A stretch of 64,000 nucleotides of DNA from Pontederia crassipes (taxonomy: Eukaryota; Streptophyta; Magnoliopsida; Commelinales; Pontederiaceae). Below, one piece after another: positions 44,841 through 57,607 of the stretch. The notes below the pieces were generated by a model. It was not told the DNA's origin, made no database searches, and was given only the letters and a program-made list of their open reading frames with translations. The stretch spans positions 36,578,768 through 36,642,767 of the forward strand of contig CM060183.1 in assembly GCA_030549335.1 (NCBI GenBank), given 5' to 3'. How positions within the stretch are numbered: the first letter of the stretch is position 1; every line of letters begins with the position of its first letter. A program made the translations under genes and the position numbers.

Positions 44841-45552
44841 TATGTTGTCAGTTTAAGTTGAAAGCTATCTTTCTATTGACGATTTATTTTGTCACAAGAA
44901 AGAGAGAATTTGGAACTTAACATTCTTGCTGAAAGAAATTTATATTTTTCCTAATCTACGGCACCGAAACTCGATAAAGATTCTTTCTGGGGACTTCCAC
45001 AAAGGTATAAAAGCTTTGCATTTCAGTGTCGAATCTGAAGACATGTGAAAGAATTATGGCATGCCAAAATGGATACAATCACGCCAACAACACAGAAATA
45101 TGTCTAAAGTCGATAAGAACCAAGATGACCACTCACAAGTCTCAGAAATTGACCAGCAATTTTCTGTTGCGCGAAAATGAGGAAATGAAGATATACTGTA
45201 GCTCATATAAGCATCCATAATAAGTAAACAAAAACGACTTTTCATTTGAACCAGAACTGAGTTTCCTTACACATGAAGATGAACTGCTGATTTCCAATGG
45301 TGTCCCTTCAGAGTAATAGAAGATTGAAATGCTTTAACTTACAACATTCAGCAAAATTCGATGTCTGAATATTCATTCCATGCATTTCTTTTTCCATGAT
45401 TACATGCTACAAAAGAAAAAGCAAAACAGCCAAGCGAATTTCAGGCCAATGTTGAACGGCATTCTGATGAAAACAACCTAAAAAGGATTGATTTATATTA
45501 ACGAGACTTATGTAACAAAGATTCTACAGTCTCTCAAGATTGGAGAGGATCA
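44013..45552. other. Spacer between Rab7 start and histone deacetylase end
   Basis: The left 300 bases are the Rab7 leader and promoter, rich in GA on the coding strand. An AT microsatellite lies at 44807-44839. No other gene is recognised. The right end is the 3' untranslated region of the deacetylase. Confidence 0.55.
44807..44839. repeat. (AT)n microsatellite
   Basis: About 33 bp of uninterrupted AT repeat. Confidence 0.9.
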
Positions 45553-48500
45553 TCAGTCATCTTTGTGACCCTCCTCCTTAGCAACTTCTTCCTCCATAAA
45601 ATCATCATCCTGCACATCAAACAATCAAGAGTTAATGCATTGAAAAGCTATCATTCTAACACGTTAATATTTTTTCACATAACGTGTTGGAGATGCCAAT
45701 ATCTTGCAATTGTGACCTGCTACTTAATGGAAGCTCAAAAAGATGTCAAGATTGAATTTGATTCATAGGGTCTCAACATGCGAATTCCTATAAATAACAA
45801 GAGTACGTCCGCATTACACAAGAAATAAGGAGTCAAATAACAAATAAAAAAATAGGAAAGAGAAAATTTCAAGAGGCCTGTAATAATTAACATGAAAAAT
45901 ACAGATGAGCCAACTTGATATTTTTGGCATTATCATACAAAGAGGAGATTTCAGGTTTTTCTTTCTTCATACCAGCCAAGCGATTTCAGGCCAATGTTGA
46001 TTTCGGGGCACCCTAGATGGTGAAAGTCTAGTGGCCAAGCATCAAAACTACTAAGTGGGTTTCAAAGATTAGGATGAAAAATCCTTGCAAGTTAAACTTC
46101 GATTCTCTAACAAAATGAGAAGTTGGAGAGAAAATGTAATAATATCTGCAATTTACTGATGGAATGCTCTAAGATATCACAAGCATCATAAAACATGAAG
46201 TATTAAAAGTAGAAATTCAAGCCAAAATCAACGGCATAGCACCGTTTGTGAGTAAAAAATTCTAAAATGAATTAAAGTATAAAATAATTACATTGCACAA
46301 AGGTAAAAAGCTAAGTACCTGGTCGATATCCATATCAGTTGTTCGCTCCTGAAATTGGACACTTGGAACATGTCGCATCTTAGACAGATTATCTAATATA
46401 TTCACTTTGATGTTGTCTAGGAACTTGCTTGTGTTCTTATTCTCCATGTTACTTGTTGCAACATGAATGGTAAAGTCTGGAGCAAAATAACCACTATATT
46501 CATGTTCAGGCACCTGTTCATCAATTTCAACTCCAAGGGCAACTGCAGTCTGTCAAGTAATAAGAAGAAAACGTGAGATGAAAACCATAATTTATTATAC
46601 TTCATCAAACCATAATCTAGGTGCAGTATAACGTGTACTATGGAAGAGAGTTCAATTGTATAGCAACAGTTAAGAGAAAAGAGAAAAATGTTGCCTTCAA
46701 GGCAAAAAGGCTATAAATATAAAACAATTGCAGGAAAAGCTTTTCCACTAAAAGAATCTTCCACATGAATATGAATTTATTTGTATCACACAACAACATA
46801 TCGAATCTTTTAGCTTGATACATGCTAATTATATAACTTGGCTGATCAGAAATATATGTCAATATGGCTGAAGATGTAGGATTTCACTCATTAACAGTTT
46901 TACCAGCTGCCACATTGGCCCTCCTCATAATATGTGATAAGGATTATGTCATTATATGCATCCAGATATTGACAATAAATGAGTTAACTGCTGTCAAGTA
47001 TAATTCCGCGTTGGATATGATTAATGATCTAGGATTTCGCGAGTTAAATTCTTTGCACTTTTTTAGGTAAAATAACTGCATGAAAGTTCTTCCATTAAAA
47101 CAAAATTCCACATCAATATCAATTTATTTGTATGACATAACATCATATGAATATTTCAGCTTGATACATGATATTTATATCAATATCAACAACTAACTCA
47201 TTATGACCTTGAGTGATCAAAACTTACAGGATAAGGAATATATACATATCTATACCGACAATGAATGGGTTACATGGTTTCAAGTACATATCAGTGACGG
47301 AGATGACTAAAGATGTAGAATTTCACAAGATAAATATTTTACCAGCTGCCCCATTGACCTATATTATTATATCTGATCGACACAACTTGGTTCCCCACCA
47401 CATGCCAGAACATACTTATGTCCTCTAATATTAAATTATAATATTTCACTTATATTAAACTGTGCAGAGGTTACAAAATGTCAAAAGTAAGGCAGTAGAA
47501 AAAGAAAAAAAGGGGTAAAATAATATATACCTCATAGCACCAACAGCGTGCAACGTTCCTTAATGTGTATCCGCCGCCACCTAGCAGTAGCAAGGGTACA
47601 TTAAATGACCTCATGTATCTCACGCACTCTGCATGGCCTTTGGCGGATAGATTGAAACAACCTAAGCGGTCTCCCGACAATGAGTCAGCACCGCATTGCA
47701 GCACCACAGCACCAGGACTGAAAACCTCCATCACTTTTGCCATGATAGGTTTGAACATAGATTGGTAACTGTGGTCATCAATTCCTTCATCAAGAGGCAC
47801 ATTCACAGCATAGTATTTTCCCTTCCCATAACCAATGTCACATATATCTCCAGTACCAGGGAAGTAATCCCCAAATTTATGAAATGAAACAGTCATTACC
47901 CTGTCTGTTGTATAGAAAGCCTCCTCTACCCCATCACCATGGTGAATATCAATGTCCACATACAGAACACGCTGCATAGATATGTATATAAATATGACAG
48001 TTGCAGTCATGTGAAAACCAAATAGAATATGATAAATCTTTAAATAGATCACCACAATCCAAACTTCTGAGAAATCAGAGTCATGTCAGTCAAATCCAAC
48101 AAACAAGGATCCTTATAATTGAACGGAAAGGGAATCGTAAGTCCGACAAATGTGATTGTTTGGAACTTAGAGATCCTAAACCCGACAAATACAATTGTTT
48201 GGAAAGTACAAATCCTATCTTCGGATCATAATCCGTGTCGCAATCAATAAAAAATTAACACGTGCACGAAAAGACTTTTCATTAGTATTTGTTAACCGGA
48301 TATTAATGGATTCTTGATGAAACCATTAAATAGTGTGCTGTATGGAACATGCTCAAACTTTCTATTTTCTGTATGACTAACGTAGCATGGAACTAAGATA
48401 GGAAATGAATCAAATACCAAAAGTTGCTACATAAAAGCACATCATGTAATTGCATAAATGTTTAGACATATATTGGAACAGCCCTTGATTCCAAGACAAG

Positions 48501-49541
48501 GATTCTCATTTCCTGCTTAAAAGAAGTTGTGTTACTTCAAATCTTGGAAAATCTTTCTAGGAACAAACAATCTGTACCAATGTACTTAAGGGTTTAAGCA
48601 TTTCGATAATCATATCTGCATCAACTACTATTCAGATAAATAAAGCCTTCGGTCAGTAGACCTCCTCCGGAATCAGAAAACTGTAGCAAAAAAAAAAGGA
48701 AAGAAAGAAGGAAATTTGATCACTACCAAACATCGTAGCGCAGCGTCTCAACAAGATGACGAGTTGTGCATGCTAATTAAGCTTTAACAAAACCTTCAAA
48801 GATCCCTGTTTGGTGCAGTTCAAGTAGACATCATCGCAAGTATAGTAAAGTTACCAATCGTTGTCCAATATGCACAAAGAGATTATAGAAACCTCATAAT
48901 AACAATAGCTATTGGTTTTTATCAATTAAATAACAGATATTTAGATGATCGGATGTCGCAAGAAAAAGAAGCGGCAGAAGTCGCGGAGGAGGAAAAAGAG
49001 GAGCGCTCACGTCATGCGACTCGAGAAGCTTGAGGATAGCGAGAACAATGTCGTTGACGTAGCAGAATCCGGAGGCCTCGGCGCGCTTGGCGTGGTGGAG
49101 CCCCCCGGACCAGTTGATGGCGATGTCCTGGCGACCGGCGTTAAGCTCCCGGGCGGCGGCCACGGAAGCCCCGGCGGAGACCTGGCAGAACCCGAAGAGG
49201 CCGTGGAACACGGGGCAGTCGTCGCAGACGTTGAACCGGGTGAGGTTGGCGGGCTTCTCGAACTGGTTCTCGGGGGTGACGGTGCGAAGGAACTCGATGT
49301 AGTCGTCGGCGTGGAAGCGCTTGAGCTCACGATCGGAGGCGGGTTTCGGTCGGAATACCTTCATTTTCCGGAGTAGGCCGTAGTGCTTGAGGAGCGCGTG
49401 AGTCATCCGCATCCTGTGGGGCTTCATCGGGTGGCCCTGGCCATAGTAGTAGTCGCCGACTTCTGGCTCGTAGTAGTAGCACACCCTGCGCTTCTTCCCG
49501 TCGGTGCCGGCCGTCTGCAGCGAGTTGCCTCCGGTCTCCAT
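45553..49541 (-). CDS. Class I (RPD3/HDA1-type) histone deacetylase
   Basis: Four exons, 49541-49011, 47971-47531, 46549-46319 and 45609-45553, join in frame to 419 residues. The deacetylase domain fills about residues 20-400. GGLHHA carries the active-site His pair (149-150). DIDIHHGDG and SGDRLG give the zinc ligands Asp185, His187 and Asp278, and GGGGYT holds the catalytic Tyr. The enzyme removes acetyl groups from histone tails in nuclear corepressor complexes. The N terminus METGGNSL resembles Arabidopsis HDA19, but the body is diverged from both HDA19 and HDA6. The protein is much shorter than HDA19 (about 500 residues): the tail after the domain is only about 25 acidic residues. Few, large exons are unusual compared with HDA19. 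A TATA box lies 120 bp upstream. I therefore give no symbol. Confidence 0.93.
46730..47420. repeat. Imperfect tandem duplication in deacetylase intron 2
   Basis: Related blocks recur: ttccacatgaatatgaattt at 46757 against ttccacatcaatatcaattt near 47106, agcttgatacatg in both, and gatgta.gatttcac followed by ttttaccagctgcc near 46870 and 47313. A partial extra unit (gacaataaatgagttaactg) lies between them. The intron has grown by local duplication or holds a decayed tandem element. Confidence 0.6.
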
Positions 49542-50690
49542 GGGCGAAACGATCGCTGTGGCGGAGACGTCGGAACGACGCGAACGAGGAGGAGGAGGAG
49601 GAGGAGAACAGAACTTGACGGACTCCGGTTTTGGTCGAAGGGACGGACTCCGGGTTTCTATTTATAGTCCACAGGGCGACGGCTGGTTGACTGCACGGAC
49701 CCGACCCGTTTCCACGTCAGGAGCAGGACTTCAAACGTAGCATCCGCATCCGCATCCGCTATCGCGTTCGTCCTAGTTGTCATCGCGAATATTTGCTTTA
49801 TTTTAAAACTGCAGAAAAATGTCAATTTGCTTTTGTTTAACTTTTGCACCAATATCAATCGTTAATTTATGATCTGACGTAAAAGAAAAAAAGGCTGCAT
49901 TTTTCTTTTATTTTGTATATATGATCGATGAATTTTTATTATTATCATATTGATAATATGTGACAATTTCACCTGACACCTAATTGGCAGAGCAACATCG
50001 AATTGCAATAAATACGGGTCACGAAATTTAATTTTGCTATTAAAAGACGGGGTAAATTATTAATGGTCACTAATAAATTTCATTATAAAAATGGCCTCAC
50101 CGAACACCAAGCTTGTGTTGAGAGGTATCACATATCTAGAAGGCAAATTCGGATCTTGAAACAAAGTCATTGACGAGAACCAAAACCCGTTATGAAATAC
50201 AAGTTAAAATTCGGAAATGAGAAACTTGTTCTTATTCCAAGCAGCAAACAGAATTTTGGGCCGAAGGTAACCAAGTGGATATTTATGTACAGATTCAACT
50301 CCTTGAGACTTGCACATATGAGCAACATTATCATCATACCACCACTACCACGGACATCGAGTATTATATTTTATACAAGCATTGTGAGAAAGAAGCTATA
50401 TAAGCAGTGTGCATATACCATAACAACTTAGACATAGGAATCAGCTCAAGGCAGTACAGAGAGCGTCACTGTTCAACTGAGACGACAAGTAGGCAGTTGC
50501 AGACATCGTATGTCAGCTTTGCGCTTTGACTACCTAACATTTATTGGAAATGCGTTACAGCACCACCAGAAGTGGACAAAAAGAAGTAAGACCAAACTTC
50601 GTCCAGGCTCTGCCATCCTTCCAAACAACAGATAGCAGACTTGGACGAACGGCATAACTGCAGATTCTCAGCTTTTGTAACTGATTCCGT
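49542..50690. other. Deacetylase promoter and spacer to CBS gene
   Basis: The left 130 bases form the deacetylase leader and core promoter. The remainder is AT-rich spacer, then the 3' untranslated region of the CBS gene. No further exon is seen. Confidence 0.6.
49659..49666 (-). promoter_or_regulatory. TATA box of histone deacetylase gene
   Basis: The minus strand reads TATAAATA, 118-125 bp before the start codon, in a GC-rich context with a plausible leader between. Confidence 0.55.
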
Positions 50691-53600
50691 TCACTGGTCC
50701 AGCAATTCCTTCACAGCAAACCCAAAATAGTTGTCGAAATGGTTAGGTGGTTCATGGATGAAGCAAGAAATAACATCCCTCAAAGTCACAACACCAACGA
50801 TTTTGCCGTCATCATCGGCTACATAAATCCGGTGGACGGACTTGGATGCTAAGAGATCTATCACACTTCCAAGGGAAGCATCAGGAGAGCAAGTTACTCG
50901 TTTTGCTGCTATGTAACTTTCTGTTCCTGGGATACTGGTGTCTATCGTCTTCAAGAAGTCCATTACAGTCAACTGCCTGGTATGGTTAAGAAAACATCAA
51001 AAACTTCGTGATATAGTTTATGAGTACGATAACTTTCACGATATCTAATTACAACTTTAAGCTTGATGATTAAGTATTAGGTTTGGCATTCATTCACATG
51101 CAACATTGTTCCGCCAAGTTTCTTTGAAACATGACACAGTTGCACTTGGTTTTATTGGGCAATTAATTATTTCAAAGTAAAAGGACATTGTTTTTGCTAC
51201 TCCAGAAAGACTTATTTGCTACTGGTAAATAAATGTTAGACCATAGTTTTTCATTAACTTCTAACAGAAACCCTCTTTGCAGAAAGGCTTGCTTTCAACA
51301 TTCAGTAATTGAACTTTACATGTAAAAGAATATTTGAACTAGATGATTATTTAATACGCAATTGAAAAAACCACTCACAAGATACTAGGCTGGACCCAAG
51401 AGAAAATTGCAACATAGAGATATTTCGATCAAGTAGATTTCCGGGGAACTTAGTGTTCATCTTTATATTAAAAACTTAACATTATATTTATTTACAATAG
51501 AATAAAAATAGTTTTCATTTTTATTTCTTTCCATAAAAGAAACACCATTTAGAATTTAATACCTGAATTTTGTTTTAGGAGATTTAATACCTGAAATTTG
51601 TAAAAAGATATGGCTTGAGCAGCAAAAATCTGATGTCACGTATGCTCAAACCACCAACAATCTTGCGTTTGAATCCCTCAACTACAGGCAATCCACCTAT
51701 GCGGCTATCCTTCATACGCTTGAAGGCTTCTAGAATCAAATCATCACTTCTGATGCTGACGACCTTCAGACGCAGACAAATATGAGATCTCTTTATCATT
51801 CAAGGACATCACAGTGTAAACAATAACAAAAGCATAGAAATCTAGGGTTTAAAAACACACAAACAGAATGTACAGAAATTATTTTGTTTCTATAGTAATG
51901 TGCACAATATTTTGTTGAAAGCAGAAACAACCACCCGCAACACTTCATTGAGCATTAGAAATGTATCTGCTGCAGATCATTCTGCCCATGCTAACCATCC
52001 AAAATGTCTGTGACCATGCAAGCACATGCAAGCATCCAGATGGCACAATCCGAGACGAAAGTAGTAGGTACTACTCGTCCTCTGCAGTGCATATGTGGGA
52101 GTTTGGCATGCACAACATGCATATGTATTGATGGTCTACCCAACAAGTGTTGTTAACCAACGCTTTTTGGAGGAATGACCCACCTTATATGTTTCCAAGA
52201 TATGGAAACTCTCAAGGCTCATTTAAGACTAAAGAAACTCAAAGACTCAACAACAACAACAACAACAAAGCCTTATCCCACTAGGTGGGGTCGGCTACAT
52301 GGATCATACGACGCCATTTCGTTGATTCATGTTCATAAGATTCGACATGATTTTATGTTGGCTGTCGGGGCCTAACACAACCCTCCTCCTTTATCCGGGC
52401 TTGGGACCGGCTATAAAATATAACTCAAAGACTCATGCCACTTATATTGCATATTAATACAACAATTTTTGTGGTTATATAGGAAATTGTCTTTTGATTT
52501 GTACCTTTGCTTAAATAACATAGCAGGATGACAATTACAAAAGGCATGTATCCTTTTTCATCCTAAAAAGGCCATTGAGGGGAAAGACATGAAGTTCCGC
52601 TAATAAACTACTGTGGAAACTTCAGTACATGTATGCACGTGCCCATGTTTGTAGAACAATTAAGAAGTCTTACCATGACCAACAATTTGTAGGACCACAT
52701 GGGCAAGATATTATTCACTGATTACTCAGAACTGGTCAACATAAAAAAATAAATGATATTCTTCGTACCACTACCATCACAAGTTCTTATTCAAACTACT
52801 ATATTTTGGCTAGTAATAGTGAACTTCTAGACCAATAAGGCGTATGTGAATGGTTATCTCCCGTAAGTGCAAAAAGTCAAATACAAACTTGTGAATGACT
52901 CAACAGCACATAGCAAACAAAGGTAACAAATAGTTTTTTGCATTGTTATTCGAACTTCACTTTTATGTATTCTAAAGCTTCTCAGCAATAAGTAGAAATT
53001 ATATTTATTTGTAAATGTAAAAAATAATTTCCAGCAAAAATAGTAAAATTCAATTATCATATACATATTCAGAAGTTCATGCAAGTGATTACTTCACAGG
53101 AGTTGCAGAATAACCTCATCAGGTGACATAAAAGGAAGACCAAGGTCTGAAAGAGGGCATGCAGCAATGCAATCAAACCAATCTCTTCCCTTGCATTTTT
53201 GAAGACCTTGAACAACAGCTGTTTGAGTGATGAAATTCTTAATACAAGGTTTGCCTGCTTCAATGACTGGAACATTTCTTAATCTATATTTTGATAGCAA
53301 GAGCAAGACAGTAAGCATCGAACTGTCTAACCCAACAGGAAGGAAGGGTGCCCATCGATAAGACTCCACAATAGATTTCACCTGTTGCAGACAAGTAAAG
53401 TGTGCCTTGATCTATTATGGAAGCAAATGTACAATAAAATTGAAGTAAAGATAATCTGCATGCTTGAATCTAATATAAAGTTGATTGGTGATGTTCCCTT
53501 TCTAATACATACATGCATAACACACACCCCATCAGAACGACAACAGAAACTCAAATGCTTACTTTCGTGGATTTAAATGGTTCCTCTTGAAGGATGATTT

Positions 53601-54402
53601 TGTAGAAATCCTCTCCCAGATGGTCAGCTGCAGTTGGAGCATCCTTTCCCATCCCTTTTTCTGCAGCCATTCCACTGGCCACTGCAGCACCAACAGCAGC
53701 GATAGCTAACCCAGCAACTGCAGCTGGTCCAGTTGCACCTAAAGCCACTGCCCCGAGGGCACCCACAGCACCTGCTCCCACTCCTGCCGCTGTTGCTGTT
53801 CCAGCTGATAAAGCAACAGCAGCGAGCTCTGCATTCTCCATTACCCATAAAACAATAGCAGAGTAGTCTATAATACCAAGATATCTTCCCCTCCATTCTG
53901 TACTATTCTCCGCATCTGCATTCCTCACAGGAGCAGCCATTATATTGTGCTCTGATAAAATCTGAACAGCGTCCACAATAGATGTGTCTCCAGGAATTTC
54001 AATCACTGCGAAATGCAGCATAGTGGGTGAAGACTTAGAAGTGAAATATTCACAATTGAATAGACAGATGTAGAGATGACACTTTATAGTTAACAAAAGC
54101 ATTTGCATTAAAAGCACAATAAGATTGACCTTCAATATATAAAAGTAGACACTTCCAAGTATAAACCCAAGAGCTGACTTTCCATATCAACTAATTAAGA
54201 GGTTATAGTACATAGACACATGAATCAGCAAGTGATTGATACCTTTGCCTCCGGGGACATCTGGGAAAGATGCAACCGGGATTTGTGCAAATGCAGAAGT
54301 CAGCGATTCCTGTAAAGAGTGGGGTAGCCGTTTTTTTGATTGGATAGTTTCAAAATAAGCATCACAGCTTGGGGTCGACGATTGCATCTCAGCTTGGGCC
54401 AT
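50691..54402 (-). CDS. CBS-domain protein, SnRK1 gamma-subunit-like
   Basis: Five exons, 54402-54243, 54005-53563, 53381-53115, 51763-51591 and 50976-50691, join in frame to 442 residues. Four CBS repeats are visible, at roughly 54-105, 205-265, 290-345 and 365-430. The best-kept segments are KYRLRNVPVIE, RMKDSRIGGLPVVE and SVHRIYVADDDGKIVGVVTL. The plan matches Arabidopsis KING1 and its relatives, regulatory gamma-like partners of the SnRK1 energy-sensing kinase. Paired CBS repeats bind adenine nucleotides in the family. A striking Ala/Gly-rich hydrophobic stretch (about 114-168, GVGAGAVGALGAVALGATGP) interrupts the region between CBS1 and CBS2. KING1 itself lacks it, and I believe a KING1-like subgroup carries it. 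Kinase binding is not shown by the sequence. The last intron but one holds an inverted SINE-like element. Confidence 0.9.
52236..52249. repeat. Left target-site duplication of second SINE-like element
   Basis: aactcaaagactca recurs exactly at 52422-52435. Confidence 0.85.
52250..52421 (-). mobile_element. SINE-like element with (TTG)n tail, copy 2, CBS gene intron 3
   Basis: It is the reverse complement of the element at 25279-25463, differs at few positions, and lacks the first ten bases of that copy. Perfect 14-bp duplications flank it. It sits in the 1.35-kb third intron. Because the host gene is also on the minus strand, the element is in sense orientation, as is copy 1 in PP2A. Confidence 0.82.
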
Positions 54403-55577
54403 TAAAAGAAGTCAAGCTATATCATCAGCAAGAGATCTTTCTCTCCTGAGCAAAGGTGTATATGAGATAAAAGTGTATCTCCCATGTAATCCAATATTTT
54501 TTAAAAAAAAATCTCAAGTTGATGCTAAAGCTTCTGCTGGAGACACACACCGAAAAAAAAAACTTCTGCTGGAGGAATAGAACTAAATCTACAACCAAAA
54601 TATCAACTTAGAAGTAACAGCAAGAATGCATTTAAATGAAGCACCTACAATCAGTGAGCACCCGAAAATCAACTTAGAGCTGCAACAGCAAGAGTGGATT
54701 CAAAAAGAAGCACCTACAAATAGAACAGTGAGCTGCCAGAAATCCTATTCTGGACACAGAAATTTAACAATGTGAAGAAAGATGCATTGACATACGAACG
54801 TATCAGATCGAACTACACTTTTCATATTGACAAAAGGACAATCAATTTATGTTGTCCATATCTATTACAGAGTGTTCTTAGAAGCAAAGAAAAAAAACAG
54901 AATAGAAACAAAAAATTCCAACGTCTCGATGGATATGTCATTACATCAAACATGTAATATGCCTCACAAGATCGTCTGGAGCACGTTATATATAATATTA
55001 TCGACAAGAGCTTAGACCATCGCATGTAGTTACCAAAGTCGAACAACCATGAAACTCCATTCAATAATAAGAAAAAAAAACGCTCAAAAGAAAAGACATA
55101 CATAGAATAGTACGACTGTAATCTTTCCAACCGCAGAAGTGATCTCCGAGAACTTGAATTCGTTCCTTCCTGTGGGTGGAATTTCTTTTAGCCTTGGGAT
55201 TTGAGGACGAGCTGCTTGAGCGGAGTGTGGATTCGGGAACCGCTTCTCGTGACACGCGTACCGCACACACAACGTCACGAAACGGGCCGGGCTTTGACGA
55301 CTATTTCTTCGCGTCTATGCAGGAACTGCAACAGCCTTAGGCCCAGTTAAATGATGGGCTCCTCGTAAAAGGTAAAACTTTAGGCTTATTTAAAATTCTA
55401 AATATATATATAATATTCTACTTCCGAATATTTACTAATTATTATAATTCTTCAAGTTTATTTATTATATTTTTCATTTTTATATTTATTTTGCATCTAT
55501 ATTAGTTCTACGATCAACTAGATAATGTGACACGGAAGAGAAAGATGAAGGTCGAGTCAATAAATGATCGATAGTGG
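54403..55577. other. Upstream region of CBS gene
   Basis: A GC-rich patch at about 55110-55290 looks like a promoter or a non-coding first exon joined over an intron to the ATG exon, but no splice donor can be fixed. An open frame there (55084-55278) shows no domain. The remainder is AT-rich. Confidence 0.4.
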
Positions 55578-55967
55578 TGTAGCACAAGGATCAATTGAGA
55601 ATAATAGACCGAAGTACTATTCAACACATCAAGCAGAATTCGGGTGTTTGAAAATTAGCAAATTCGTGCTATAAACAAATGTTAATTTTTGAAACAAATA
55701 TGAGATGATTTTTTATTCATTGGCCTCTTTTTCTTGATTATTACGGTAGTATCTACTTTGGAAAATAAAAAAGGAAACAAAAATATTAAAAATAACTAAT
55801 GAGCTAACAAATCAGTCATCTGATTAATTCTAATTTATTAGTGTCGTTAATATGATATGATTTCCTACTAATCAACATCAGTTAATATTTGATCATTAGT
55901 ATCATATGATTCTTGTTAATCGGCAACAACTAAAATCGTGCCAGGATTTATGGGGTATCCTACGTCA
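55578..55967 (-). repeat. 3' LTR of second gypsy element
   Basis: It begins tgtagcacaaggatcaattg and ends tatcctacgtca on the plus strand. A purine-rich stretch (aagcaggagagac on the minus strand) adjoins it as polypurine tract. Confidence 0.7.
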
Positions 55968-55978
55968 GTCTCTCCTGC

Positions 55979-56718
55979 TTAGACAAAGCTAGGCCTCAAG
56001 TTTTCACAGGAGTCCTCTAGTGAGTAGTATTTGAACAAATCAGCAACATTAAAGGTGGCTAACTCAAACAGTAAATTAACAACATATGCATTGTCATTAA
56101 TCTTACGCAAGATTTTGCAAGACCCAAATTTCTTGTTCAGCTTCTTATAAGAACCAATAGGAAAACGTTCTTTGCGAAGATGGACTAGAACAAGGTCTCC
56201 TTCTTCAAAAACTTGACAAAGACGATGGCGATCAACATCAGATTTGTACTTTGCATTAGAATCATGAAGATGTTTGTGAGTGGTGCAATGCACATCTTGT
56301 ATCAATACAATAAGTTGATCAATGTTGTTAAGAGAAGTGGAAGTCGAGTAAGCTAAAACAATGCCTGCAACTTGATGAGGCAAGCGATCATAAATAACTT
56401 CAACGGGGCACGACCAGTGGAGCGATTAACCATAGTTGTAGGCAAATTCAACCTGGGAAGGGTTGTGTCCCATTTCTTAGGATGGTCACTAGAAATTGCA
56501 CGAATCAGATTTCCCAAAGAGCGATTCACCACCTCAGTATAACCATCTGTTTGTGGATGATAAGTGGTACTGAAGTTCAAAATAGTACTCAACCTTCTTC
56601 CATAATTGACGTCAAAAGTGAGATAAAAATTTGGTGTCACGATAAGAAACAATCGACTTGAGAATGTTGTAGCAATATGGCTAACATCATTAGTGCGACA
56701 AGAGATAAAGTGAGCCAT
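55979..56718 (-). pseudogene. Integrase part of second gypsy element
   Basis: The frame 56718-56353 keeps the core block ending [15 protein letters not shown], and 56383-55979 keeps the C-terminal part with EEGDLVLVHLRKERFP. The two overlap in different frames, so a frameshift separates them. The upstream catalytic core is partly lost. Confidence 0.75.
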
Positions 56719-57607
56719 CTTGGTTCCATGACTACAAAGATAGAATCAGTGTCCCTTTGGGTTCTTCACAAACTTAATATGAAATCCATAAATATATCTT
56801 TCCAAGGTCCACCGGAGATAGGAAGAGGGAGATAAAGACCAGTATTCTGAGATTGACCTTTGGAGACTTGACAACTTGAACATCTCTTTACAACATCGCG
56901 CTTCAACTATGGCAATAATAATGCGATTCTAAGGCAGCAATTATTTTATATCGACTAAAATGACAATTAAGACCATTGATGTGCAGATCATGGATGAGCT
57001 TCTCCCTCAGTGAAAACCTAGGAATACAAAGTTGATTAGTATGAAAGAGAAAACCATTACTAATATGCGTACTATCACAAGGAAGATGGTTTTGACATTA
57101 GCCCAAATATCATGAAAATTAACATGGATACAAGTTCTTCAACTTTTCAAATCCTATCACCTCATTTTGAAGAATGGCTAATAAGTGTGCCTTTCAGCTA
57201 AGAGCATCAACAACCTTGTTGGATTGTCCACTTTTGTGTTTGATGACAAAAGTGAATCATTGCAAATATGAATTCCACCTGGCATGCATTGGATTAACTC
57301 GAGTTTCGTTCTATAGATACTTTAAAGTTTCGTGATCAATGTAGAGAACAAATTCACAATGAATAAGATAATGTTTCCAATGTTTCATAGTACGGACAAT
57401 GATATAGAATTCTAATTCATAAGTTGTCCATAATTGTCTAGCTTCGTTGAGTTTTCACTATGAAAGGCAACTGGGCGGCCACTTTGAGATAGGACAGCAC
57501 CAATGCCAATAGTTGAAGCATTGGACTCAACCAGAATATTTTCTCAAAGTTTGATAGTGCGAGGACAGGGTAGTGGTCAGCTTGGACTTTATTTTTTGAA
57601 GCTATCT

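Noticed and set aside
48945-49376. 143-codon plus-strand frame across the deacetylase first exon
   Set aside because: It is the antisense shadow of a GC-rich coding exon.
53624-53896. Cys-rich minus-strand frame in the CBS gene
   Set aside because: It is an out-of-frame reading of the Ala/Gly-rich insert in exon 2.
55084-55278. Minus-strand frame just upstream of the CBS gene
   Set aside because: There is no conserved sequence, and CBS homologues begin at the MAQAEMQ exon. It is more likely promoter or a non-coding first exon.
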